A DNA stretch of 49,320 nt from Acidocella sp. (GTDB taxonomy: Bacteria; Pseudomonadota; Alphaproteobacteria; Acetobacterales; Acetobacteraceae). The position numbers were made by a program, and so were the translations under genes. Position 1 is the first letter of the stretch, and every line of letters begins with the position of its first letter. The DNA is taken from positions 1-49,320 of the forward strand of contig JAMFRU010000053.1 in assembly GCA_026224875.1 (NCBI GenBank), read 5' to 3'. This document shows, in pieces, positions 15,835-22,284 of this stretch. Under the pieces are notes generated by a model. That model was not told where the DNA came from. It worked only from the letters and a program-made list of their open reading frames with translations, and did no database searches.

Positions 15835-15870
15835 TGGCAGTATATTCGATAATTATCGAATATACTGCCA
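15835..15870. promoter_or_regulatory. 36-bp perfect palindrome containing operator copy 2
   Basis: The half TGGCAGTATATTCGATAA (15835-15852) is followed by its exact reverse complement (15853-15870). Inside it are ATATTCG (15842-15848) and CGAATAT (15857-15863), spaced by 8 bp exactly as in the copy at 14091-14112. It lies 13 bp after the stop of the LLM gene and 15 bp before the ATG at 15886. It has no T-run, so an operator for the cluster regulator is more likely than a terminator. Confidence 0.75.
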
Positions 15871-15885
15871 AAGAGGGGAAAGATC

Positions 15886-16689
15886 ATGATTGGAGAGGAT
15901 CCGTTCGACCTGCAGGGGCAGGTGGCGCTCATCACCGGTGCCGGCCAGGGGGTTGGCCGCGGCATCGCTTTGGCCCTCGCGCATCACAACGCCGGCGGCA
16001 TCGCGGTCAATGATTTCGTCCTCGAACGCGCCGAAACCGTCGCCGCTGAAATCCGCGAACTCGGCATCCCAGCTTATCCCGTCCAGGCCGATGTCGGCGA
16101 CCGCGCCAGTGTCGCCGCCGCCTTCGCCGCAGCCACATCCGCGCTGGGAACCATCACAATACTGGTAAACAACGCCGGCAATGCCGGGCCTAGCGCACAA
16201 ATGGGCATGGGCCCTAATTTCTGGGACGCCGACCCGCAGGAGTGGGACCGCTATTTCCGCACCAACACTTTTGGCGTGCTCAACTGCTGCCATGTGGCCC
16301 TGCCGGAAATGGTCAAAGCCCAGCGCGGCCGCATCGTCACCATCGTGTCGGATGCCGGGCGTGTCGGCGAAGCCCGCCTCGCCGTCTACTCCGCCGCCAA
16401 AGCCGCCGCCGGTGGCTTCATACGCGCCCTCGCCCGCGAAACCGGGCGCTATGGCATCACCTCCAACGCCATCTCCCTCTCCACCATCGCCCCGCCCATG
16501 GACGACGCGGCACTCGCGGAAATGATGGGCACCGAACGCGCCAAGCAGCAGCTCTCCCGCTACGCCATCCGCCGCTACGGCCGGCCAGACGACGTCGCCC
16601 TCATGGCGCTCCTCCTCTGCTCGCCGGCCTCATCCTGGATCACCGGCCAAACCTACCCCGTAAACGGCGGCTATTCTTTCGCGCAATAA
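15886..16689 (+). CDS. Short-chain dehydrogenase/reductase (second in cluster)
   Basis: A 267-residue SDR with TGAGQGVGRG at about residues 18-27, NNAG near 97, catalytic Ser in TIVSDAGRVG, and YSAAK near 169; the end WITGQTYPVNGGYSF is typical of the fabG-like branch. The ribosome site AGAGGGGAAAG is strong. The 36-bp palindrome immediately upstream suggests separate, regulated initiation of a sub-operon made of this gene and the SnoaL-like gene 13 bp downstream. Asn and Asp at the end of beta 2 (AVNDFVLERA) suggest NAD(H). The substrate is unknown. Confidence 0.92.
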   Translation: MIGEDPFDLQGQVALITGAGQGVGRGIALALAHHNAGGIAVNDFVLERAETVAAEIRELGIPAYPVQADVGDRASVAAAFAAATSALGTITILVNNAGNAGPSAQMGMGPNFWDADPQEWDRYFRTNTFGVLNCCHVALPEMVKAQRGRIVTIVSDAGRVGEARLAVYSAAKAAAGGFIRALARETGRYGITSNAISLSTIAPPMDDAALAEMMGTERAKQQLSRYAIRRYGRPDDVALMALLLCSPASSWITGQTYPVNGGYSFAQ

Positions 16690-16702
16690 GGGAGGCATAA
16701 AA

Positions 16703-17257
16703 ATGTCCGAAACCAAACTGGCCATTCTCATCGCCAAAGACGAAATCCGCGAACTCGGCATGCTCTATTCCCGCGGCGTAGACCGCAAGGACGTCGCCCT
16801 CCTGCGCACGCTCTACACGGCCGACGCCACAGATACCCATGGCGACACATTCGACGGCGGCGCCGGGGATTACGTAGATTTCCTGGAAAAATCCTTCCCC
16901 TACATGCGCTACAGCGGCCACCACATCTGCAACCATCTTATTACGGTATCGCTTGGTTCCGATGTCGATACCGGTGAAGGCGAAATCTACGCCTACACCT
17001 TCCACATCATCCCCGACGGCAAGGGCGGCTGGCTCGAAGACCTGCGCCTGGTTCGCTACCTCGACCATTACCGCAAGGATGGCGGCCATTGGAAATTCGC
17101 CAAACGCGTCGTCACCTACGATTATTCCAGCACACGCCCCGCGCAAATCCCCGCAGGCGACACCATCACCGTCCCGCTCGACCCCGCAACCTATCCACAG
17201 GAAACCAGCTACGTCGTTCTATCGAGCCGGCTGTTCGCACGCGGCCCCCGCGCTTAA
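16703..17257 (+). CDS. SnoaL-like (NTF2-fold) protein
   Basis: A 184-residue protein with the NTF2/SnoaL-like layout: an N-terminal helix (IAKDEIRELGMLYSRGVDRK), then DVALLRTLYTADATDTHGD, FPYMRYSGHHICNHLI, and a curved sheet ending WKFAKRVVTYDYS. This cone fold serves in dehydratases, cyclases and isomerases such as scytalone dehydratase, as well as ring-hydroxylating dioxygenase beta subunits. The Asp/His pair in TDTHGD and GHHICNH could be catalytic. A strong ribosome site GGGAGG sits 8 nt before the ATG. It fits a dehydration or isomerisation step beside the two SDRs. Confidence 0.85.
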   Translation: MSETKLAILIAKDEIRELGMLYSRGVDRKDVALLRTLYTADATDTHGDTFDGGAGDYVDFLEKSFPYMRYSGHHICNHLITVSLGSDVDTGEGEIYAYTFHIIPDGKGGWLEDLRLVRYLDHYRKDGGHWKFAKRVVTYDYSSTRPAQIPAGDTITVPLDPATYPQETSYVVLSSRLFARGPRA

Positions 17258-17313
17258 CCATCTATGCCGCCGTCGTCGCTCGCGGTATTAAAGGGCCACC
17301 CAGAGGACGATCA

Positions 17314-17799
17314 TTGTTCAACTTCAAACCAGCCGCCAACCGCTCGGTCCTCGGTCTCCGCCAGGCGGTCATCTCGGTCATAGCCGCCTTCGCCGCCTAC
17401 ATCCCCACCCATTTCATTGGCCTGCACCAGGGTTTCTGGTCCGCCATCACCGCCATCTCGGTGGCGCAAATGGAGTTCCGCGACACCAAGACCACGGCCC
17501 GCAAACAATTCACGGGTGCCATCATCGGTGGCCTCGTCGCACTCGTACTAATCTTAAGTTTCGGCGATCACCTGATCGTCTACGCCGCCGCAATCATGCT
17601 CGCCGTGCTGCTATGCTGGCTCCTCAACGTCAGCGACGCCAGCCAGCTCGCCGCCGTCACCGCCACCATCATCCTGCTGGTCCCGCACATCGGCTCCCCA
17701 CAGCTCATGCTGGCCTCACGCCTGTCCGAAGTCGGCTGGGGTGTCTGCGTGGGGCTCGGGGTCGTTTGGTTAGAGGAGCGCATTTTCCATAAGGATTGA
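17314..17799 (+). CDS. FUSC-family-like membrane protein, short, TTG start
   Basis: A 161-residue membrane protein with about five hydrophobic segments: LRQAVISVIAAFAAYIPTHF, GFWSAITAISVAQMEF, FTGAIIGGLVALVLILSFGD, LIVYAAAIMLAVLLCWLLNV and AAVTATIILLVPHIG. The pattern is one half of an FUSC/YccS-type exporter. TTG at 17314 is preferred because AGAGGA (17302-17307) sits 6 nt upstream; no ATG fits, and the frame further up overlaps the SnoaL-like gene. It ends the cluster and could export a pathway compound. FUSC exporters are usually far longer, so this may be a single-module member. Confidence 0.72.
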   Translation: MFNFKPAANRSVLGLRQAVISVIAAFAAYIPTHFIGLHQGFWSAITAISVAQMEFRDTKTTARKQFTGAIIGGLVALVLILSFGDHLIVYAAAIMLAVLLCWLLNVSDASQLAAVTATIILLVPHIGSPQLMLASRLSEVGWGVCVGLGVVWLEERIFHKD

Positions 17800-17876
17800 T
17801 TTATGCGAATGGCCGCTTGGGGCTGGAAGTAGACTGACCGGTTTCACAAAAATATGCACAAAAAGCAGACATTAAA

Positions 17877-17906
17877 TTGACTGTTCCGAGAATATCTAAT
17901 TATAAC
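17877..17906 (+). promoter_or_regulatory. Promoter of the threonine attenuator
   Basis: TTGACT (17877-17882), an 18-bp spacer and TATAAC (17901-17906) form a good sigma-70-type promoter. The predicted start falls at about 17912, the A of the leader-peptide ATG, so the leader would be translated from a leaderless end. Confidence 0.75.
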
Positions 17907-17911
17907 AAAGA

Positions 17912-17992
17912 ATGAGCGGTATTCATCTGATCAGCACCACGACGACAACGACGACCAGCATTTGCGGGTCGCCTGGAGGTCGTGCGCGCTAG
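17912..17992 (+). CDS. Threonine leader peptide (26 aa, seven consecutive Thr codons)
   Basis: The frame ATG (17912) to TAG (17990-17992) encodes a 26-residue peptide starting MSGIHLIS, then seven Thr codons in a row (17936-17956: ACC ACG ACG ACA ACG ACG ACC), then SICG and an Arg-ending tail. A run of one amino acid in a short peptide before an alternative-hairpin terminator is the mark of an attenuation leader, as in thrL or the pheST leader. No Shine-Dalgarno is visible; the predicted transcription start coincides with the ATG. Ribosome stalling when charged tRNA-Thr is scarce would favour expression of the downstream synthetase. Confidence 0.85.
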   Translation: MSGIHLISTTTTTTTSICGSPGGRAR

Positions 17993-18055
17993 GATCAGAA
18001 ACGCCGCAGACCACCAAGGGCCCCGCCGGGAACGGACGGGGCCCTTGGTGTTTTT
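17951..18055 (+). terminator. Attenuator: alternative antiterminator and Rho-independent terminator
   Basis: The terminator is a perfect 14-bp stem (18012-18025 with 18037-18050, CACCAAGGGCCCCG arm) with an 11-nt loop and T5 (18051-18055). A competing pairing joins CCTGGAGGTC (17972-17981) to GACCACCAAGG (18009-18019), nine pairs with one mismatch and one bulge, and would capture the terminator's 5' arm. A third pairing, ACGACC (17951-17956, inside the Thr codons) with GGTCGT (17978-17983), blocks the antiterminator when the leader is untranslated. This is the classic 1:2, 2:3, 3:4 arrangement. The pairings are read from sequence; the regulatory logic is inferred. Confidence 0.85.
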
Positions 18056-18093
18056 AGCCTCCGTCTCTCGGCTTCAACTGACGGAGACTTACC

Positions 18094-19314
18094 ATGAACG
18101 AACTCGATCATCGCCAATTGGGAAATAACCTCGACCTCTTTCATCAGCAAGAGGAAGGCCCTGGAATGGTTTTCTGGCATCCACGCGGGTGGGAACTTTA
18201 TCGCGTGATCGAAGACTATATTCGATCACGAATGCGTAGTGCCGGCTTTCGGGAAATCAGAACACCGCAACTGCTGGCCAGATCGTTATGGGAGCAAAGC
18301 GGTCACTGGGAAAAGTTCGGAGAAAATATGTATTCATTGATCGATGGGGAAAGAGCCTTCTGCCTGAAGCCGATGAGTTGCCCGTGTCATGTACAGGTCT
18401 TCAAAAAACATGTCCGATCTTATCGCGATCTGCCCATACGATATTCGGAATTCGGTGCCTGCCATCGCGACGAACCATCTGGCTCATTACAAGGACTGAT
18501 GCGGACTCGCGCCTTTGTTCAGGATGATGCTCATGTTTTTTGTACTGAGAGTCATATTGAGCCCGAGGTCCGGAGGTTCTGCAACCTGTTAAGGGTGATC
18601 TATGGCGATCTCGGCTTTCCCGATTTCTCTGTCGCCTTTTCAACACGGCCAGCAAAACGCGCTGGAACCGATGAGGTGTGGGATCGGGCTGAAGCAGCAT
18701 TGTCAAATGCGGTGGAACGCACGGGTCTGAATTTCATCGTTCGGGAGGGCGAAGGAGCATTTTATGGCCCAAAACTCGAATTTCACCTGACTGATGCTAG
18801 AGGCCGGAATTGGCAATGCGGTACCGTGCAACTCGATCTCGTTCTGCCGGAACGATTAGGCGCCGAGTTTGTTTCTGAATCAAATACTCATGAGATTCCG
18901 GTAATGATTCATCATGCGGTTCTCGGCAGTATGGAACGCTTTATCGGCATGCTGCTGGAACATTATGAGGGATGGCTTCCGGTTTGGTTGGCTCCCGACC
19001 AGGTGGTGGTGGCAAGTGTCAGTGCTGCGAGCGACACTTACGCACATCACATTCAACATCTGCTTTCAAATGCGGGCGTTCGCGCCACTCTTGATGATCG
19101 ATCCGAGCGGCTTCCCAGGAAGATCGTCGACGCACGGGAACGTTGCGTTCCAATCTTCCTAACCGTGGGAAAACGCGATCAGGAAAATCAAACTGTGTCG
19201 TTGAGATTGCGCGATGGCAGCCAAGAGACAATGAATTTAGCGGAAGCAATAGAGCAGATCGGAGGAGAAGCGCTGTCTCCGATCTTCAAAGCAACCTCCA
19301 AGTTAAGCTCTTAG
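18094..19314 (+). CDS. Truncated threonyl-tRNA synthetase paralog (no TGS or editing domain)
   Basis: A 406-residue class II synthetase core plus anticodon-binding domain (from about 300). It starts where the catalytic core of full-length ThrRS (about 640 residues) starts, so the TGS and N2 editing domains are absent. The Zn ligands are present: Cys96 in MSCPCH, His147 in QDDAHVF and His273 in PVMIHHAVLG. Motif 2 (YSEFGACHRDEPSGSLQGLM) and motif 3 (GSMERF, 278-283) are intact, so it should charge tRNA-Thr but not clear Ser-tRNA-Thr. An atypical Cys98 replaces the usual Gly in MNCPGH. GC is below that of the neighbours, suggesting transfer. ACGGAGAC precedes the ATG; expression is gated by the Thr leader. 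Drug-resistant or starvation-induced second ThrRS roles are possible. Confidence 0.9.
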   Translation: MNELDHRQLGNNLDLFHQQEEGPGMVFWHPRGWELYRVIEDYIRSRMRSAGFREIRTPQLLARSLWEQSGHWEKFGENMYSLIDGERAFCLKPMSCPCHVQVFKKHVRSYRDLPIRYSEFGACHRDEPSGSLQGLMRTRAFVQDDAHVFCTESHIEPEVRRFCNLLRVIYGDLGFPDFSVAFSTRPAKRAGTDEVWDRAEAALSNAVERTGLNFIVREGEGAFYGPKLEFHLTDARGRNWQCGTVQLDLVLPERLGAEFVSESNTHEIPVMIHHAVLGSMERFIGMLLEHYEGWLPVWLAPDQVVVASVSAASDTYAHHIQHLLSNAGVRATLDDRSERLPRKIVDARERCVPIFLTVGKRDQENQTVSLRLRDGSQETMNLAEAIEQIGGEALSPIFKATSKLSS

Positions 19315-19375
19315 ATTGTGTCCGTGGGCTGTCTCGGTTCGAGAGACAGCCTACGTCGCGCAGAACGGGCGTTAC

Positions 19376-20584
19376 TCAAAGCACTCTGCCGCCGCGCAGC
19401 CCAAAATACACCAGCGCCAGCAACGGCAGCACTGCCCCAATCGCGCAAATTCCGCCCCAGCCATAATGCGCAAAAACAGGGCTCACCAAAGCCGAACCCA
19501 CCGCCCCACCGATAAAGAAAATCGCCATGAACACGCCGTTCAGCCGCGAGCGCATGGCGGGTGCGATGGCAAAAATCGAGCGCTGGCTGAACACGAGATT
19601 GGCCTGCACCCCGGCATCCAGCAACACACCCGCCAAGGCCAAAGCCACCACGGAATGGCCAATCAGCCCGCCCCAGGCAGCCAGCACAAAAGACGCCGCA
19701 ATGGAAAGCAATGCGAACACGGTGCCGGGAATGCCCAAATCCCTGTCTGCCAGCCGCCCGGCAATGGGCGCCACGAGCGCGCCGGCCGCCCCCACGAGGG
19801 CAAAAACCGCAATGCCGCGCTGGGTATAATGGAACTGCGTGATCAGCAGCAAAGGAGACGCCGTCCAGAACAAAGTGAACGCGGCGAAAGCGGCTGCCTG
19901 GTACAAAGCACGATGCCGCAATAACCGAATACGAACCGGCAGCACGAGCAGCGATTTTAGCAGCCCGAAATAATGCTCCCGTGCCGCCGGCGCCCGTTGC
20001 GGCAAAGCAATGCGCAGCACCACCAGCAGTAGCGCCATCGCCACGGCCGAGGCGTAAAACACCGCGCGCCAGCCGAACCCAGCGGCAATCAGGCTGGCAA
20101 CAGGGCGCGCCAGCAGTATCCCAACCAGCAACCCGCTCATCACATTGCCGACAATGCGGCCACGCAAATGGTCCGGCGCCAGATTGGCCGCCAAAGGCAC
20201 GATCATCTGCACGGCAACCGAGGTAAGCCCCACCAAAGCCGCGGCCACCAGAAAAACCCCGCCAGTATGCGCCGATGCAATAATCAGCAAGGCCGGAACC
20301 GACGCCCCAATCGTCAGCATCAGCAGCCGGCGGGTTTCAACGATATCGCCCAGCGGCACCAGCAGCAGCAGCCCCGCCGCATATCCCAGCTGCATCAGCG
20401 TCACCACCAGGCTCGCCGTATGCCGCCCCAGCCCGATATCCGGCCCGATCAGCGCAATAAGCGGCTGCGCATAGTAAATATTCGCGACAATAATCCCGCA
20501 GGATGCCGCCAGCAGAAACACCATCGCCGCGGAAGGTGCTGCAACACCCGTCACGCCATCTTCGCCAACATTTCGGAGCTGCAT
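19376..20584 (-). CDS. MFS transporter (drug-efflux-like)
   Basis: A 402-residue inner-membrane protein with about twelve hydrophobic segments. Between helices 2 and 3 lies LVPLGDIVETRRLL, the MFS motif A position. The GIIVANIYYAQPLIALIGPD start and the RIVGNVMSGLLVGILLARPV segment (motif C-like region) resemble the group of proton-driven exporters annotated as sugar or drug efflux (YnfM/AraJ-like). Substrate cannot be inferred. The ATG at 20584 has AAGGCGG about 8 nt upstream. It is convergent with the ThrRS-like gene; between them GGCTGTCTC/GAGACAGCC (about 19328-19353) forms a hairpin without a T-run. Confidence 0.88.
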   Translation of the reverse strand: MQLRNVGEDGVTGVAAPSAAMVFLLAASCGIIVANIYYAQPLIALIGPDIGLGRHTASLVVTLMQLGYAAGLLLLVPLGDIVETRRLLMLTIGASVPALLIIASAHTGGVFLVAAALVGLTSVAVQMIVPLAANLAPDHLRGRIVGNVMSGLLVGILLARPVASLIAAGFGWRAVFYASAVAMALLLVVLRIALPQRAPAAREHYFGLLKSLLVLPVRIRLLRHRALYQAAAFAAFTLFWTASPLLLITQFHYTQRGIAVFALVGAAGALVAPIAGRLADRDLGIPGTVFALLSIAASFVLAAWGGLIGHSVVALALAGVLLDAGVQANLVFSQRSIFAIAPAMRSRLNGVFMAIFFIGGAVGSALVSPVFAHYGWGGICAIGAVLPLLALVYFGLRGGRVL

Positions 20585-20672
20585 GACAATAACCGCCTTC
20601 GGAGGATCGGCCAGTCCTATTGTCCCAAATCCCAGCCAGCAACCCTGCCCGCCGCACCCCAGGCTTGCGAGG

Positions 20673-20841
20673 CTAAGAGGCTGTTTGAGAAGTCACATAC
20701 GCTCCCGTCATCCCCGCTTACCCCGTCATCCTCGCGAAAGCGGGGATCTCCGGCTCCCAAGGCCTTGGGAGTCACAGATTCCCGCTTTCGCGGGAATGAC
20801 GGGGTAATCTCACCAGAGCGACTTCTGATACAGCCTCTTAG
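20673..20841. mobile_element. MITE-like element, 169 bp, with 22-bp terminal inverted repeats
   Basis: Left end 20673-20694 begins CTAAGAGGCTGT and ends AGAAGTC. Right end 20820-20841 is its reverse complement with 2 mismatches in 22. Inside is a second inverted repeat of the type CCCCGTCAT...CGCGAAAGCGGG (about 20723-20748) with CCCGCTTTCGCGGGAATGACGGGG (about 20781-20804). There is no coding capacity. The ends resemble IS5/ISL2-type termini, and TA sits at both outer borders (CTA and TAG), so a TA target duplication is plausible. The stop codon TAA of the cupin gene lies inside the right end. Confidence 0.75.
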
Positions 20842-21275
20842 TCCTGCGGCGGTGACCAGCCAGGCGGTGCCATCTCAAACCCGGCAAATTCAAACGCCGG
20901 GGCTACGACGCAGCTGACCAGGCTCCAGCCGCCCAGGCTGCATGCTGCTTGCCACGCCCCGGCCGGCACCACAGCCTGCAACATCTGGCCCGCGCCTGCA
21001 TCCGGGCCCAGCGTCAACGCCGCCGTGCCAACCCCCAGCTGCAACGGCGCCCCCGCCTGCCACAACCAGATTTCGGCCGCATCCACCCGGTGCCAATGCG
21101 AGTGTTCGCCCGCCGCGAGGAGAAACAAAATGCTTGTCCCGGCCCCGCGCCCGCCGCCAGTGGGCTGGTCGCGCCAAAGCTCCCGGTAATGCCCGCCTTC
21201 AGGATGCGGCGCCAAGCCAAGCGCCTCCCGCACAGCCTCGGCGGGCAGGCTCTGGTCGCGCAGATCGATTGTCAT
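20838..21275 (-). CDS. Cupin_5 (DUF985) family protein
   Basis: A 145-residue cupin: REALGLAPHPEGGHYRELWR near the N-terminus, ILFLLAAGEHSHWHRVDAAE with His residues of the metal/ligand site, then IWLWQAGAPL and VVPAGAWQAACSLGGWSLVS and CVVAPAFEFAGFEMA. It matches the YML079w-like DUF985 branch, whose reaction is unknown; a sugar-epimerase-like or isomerase role has been suggested from the fold. Its start lies 11 bp after the phosphatase stop, so it is the last gene of the reverse-strand run. The stop codon is supplied by the terminal repeat of the MITE-like element, so the original C-terminus may have differed slightly. Confidence 0.88.
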   Translation of the reverse strand: MTIDLRDQSLPAEAVREALGLAPHPEGGHYRELWRDQPTGGGRGAGTSILFLLAAGEHSHWHRVDAAEIWLWQAGAPLQLGVGTAALTLGPDAGAGQMLQAVVPAGAWQAACSLGGWSLVSCVVAPAFEFAGFEMAPPGWSPPQD

Positions 21276-21286
21276 TTAAGCGAGCA

Positions 21287-22213
21287 TCAGCCCGGCAGAA
21301 TCGATTGCGAGAACAAAGCCTTGCCCGTCACATCGACCAGCGCATAGTCAAAACTTTTGCCCGAGAGTTTCACCGTCATGAACCCATGCGACCCCGAGGC
21401 AAACCCGCCGCGGATGGCAGCTTTCGGCGTATAAGTCTGCGAGCCGGCGCCGGTCACCACATAGGTAATCCCGCCCATCTGAACCGATTGCAGCAGATGA
21501 TCATGCCCGCAGATATAAACCGGCACCGCGTGTTTCTGCAGGATAGGGTTGAGCCGCGCGATCAAATCCGGCTGGTCATGGTCGGAGCCATCGCTGTCAT
21601 CGAGTGCCGTATAAATCGGGTGATGCCCGATAACGATGTTCCAATGCGCCTTGGAAGCATCAAGCTGCGCATCCAGCCAATCAAGCTGAGCCTGGCTGTC
21701 CTGGCCTGCAATATTCACCTTGGAACCGGCGTATTTCTTTATGAAAGGCGAGGTGTCGAGATAATAAAACGCCGCCGTCGCGCCGTCCGGCAAGGTCACG
21801 GTCTCGGTGTAATAGCGCGCCGGCAGACGCCAGCGATGGCTGGTGTGAGAATAATCCAACTGCGCCTGCACATTGCCGCGATAATCATGGTTGCCGAGAA
21901 TAACCTTCCAGGGCGATTGCAGCGAGGGTGCGGTATAGATCTCCTCAAACGAGCTTTGCCATTGCGGATCATCCAGCGCCGTCACGCCATCCTCGTAAAA
22001 ATTATCGCCAACCGAAACGGTATACTGGCTCCCGAAGGTCGCAGCGGTTTTGCCCATCTGCACGCCAACTTCGCGCTGCTCATCATGCCCATTGCGGCCC
22101 CAATCGCCGATCAGCACGAAGTTCAGCGTTTTTTCATCCGCTTGAGCAGGTGCCGCAAACGCGGCGCCGGTAATGGCGGTGGAGGCGATGAAAAACCGGC
22201 GTGTCAGCAGCAT
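21287..22213 (-). CDS. Exported metallophosphoesterase (purple acid phosphatase-like)
   Basis: A 308-residue calcineurin-like phosphoesterase with a twin-arginine-like signal (LLTRRFFIASTAITGAAFA) and cleavage near AQA, so a periplasmic enzyme. All metal motifs are present in order: LIGDWGRNG near 35, VGDNFYEDGV near 68, LGNHDY near 107, VIGHHPIY near 195 and CGHDHLLQ near 235. The order and the FYEDG text are those of tartrate-resistant acid phosphatase (ACP5-like) relatives. It hydrolyses phosphomonoesters. It lies in line with the cupin gene 11 bp downstream and 71 bp after pmbA. Confidence 0.9.
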   Translation of the reverse strand: MLLTRRFFIASTAITGAAFAAPAQADEKTLNFVLIGDWGRNGHDEQREVGVQMGKTAATFGSQYTVSVGDNFYEDGVTALDDPQWQSSFEEIYTAPSLQSPWKVILGNHDYRGNVQAQLDYSHTSHRWRLPARYYTETVTLPDGATAAFYYLDTSPFIKKYAGSKVNIAGQDSQAQLDWLDAQLDASKAHWNIVIGHHPIYTALDDSDGSDHDQPDLIARLNPILQKHAVPVYICGHDHLLQSVQMGGITYVVTGAGSQTYTPKAAIRGGFASGSHGFMTVKLSGKSFDYALVDVTGKALFSQSILPG

Positions 22214-22284
22214 GGCGAAATCCTTTAGGCAAACCGGTCAGCCCATATCAAAGCCCCGCCGCTTTGTCTGCGACAATTCAGAGA

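Noticed and set aside
19328-19353. Hairpin GGCTGTCTC/GAGACAGCC after the ThrRS-like gene as a terminator
   Set aside because: The stem is good but no T-run follows on either strand, so it is mentioned only as a hairpin.
20168-20917. 249-residue plus-strand frame across the MFS gene and the MITE
   Set aside because: It is antisense to the transporter gene, and its Gln/His/Arg-rich translation is typical of a shadow frame.
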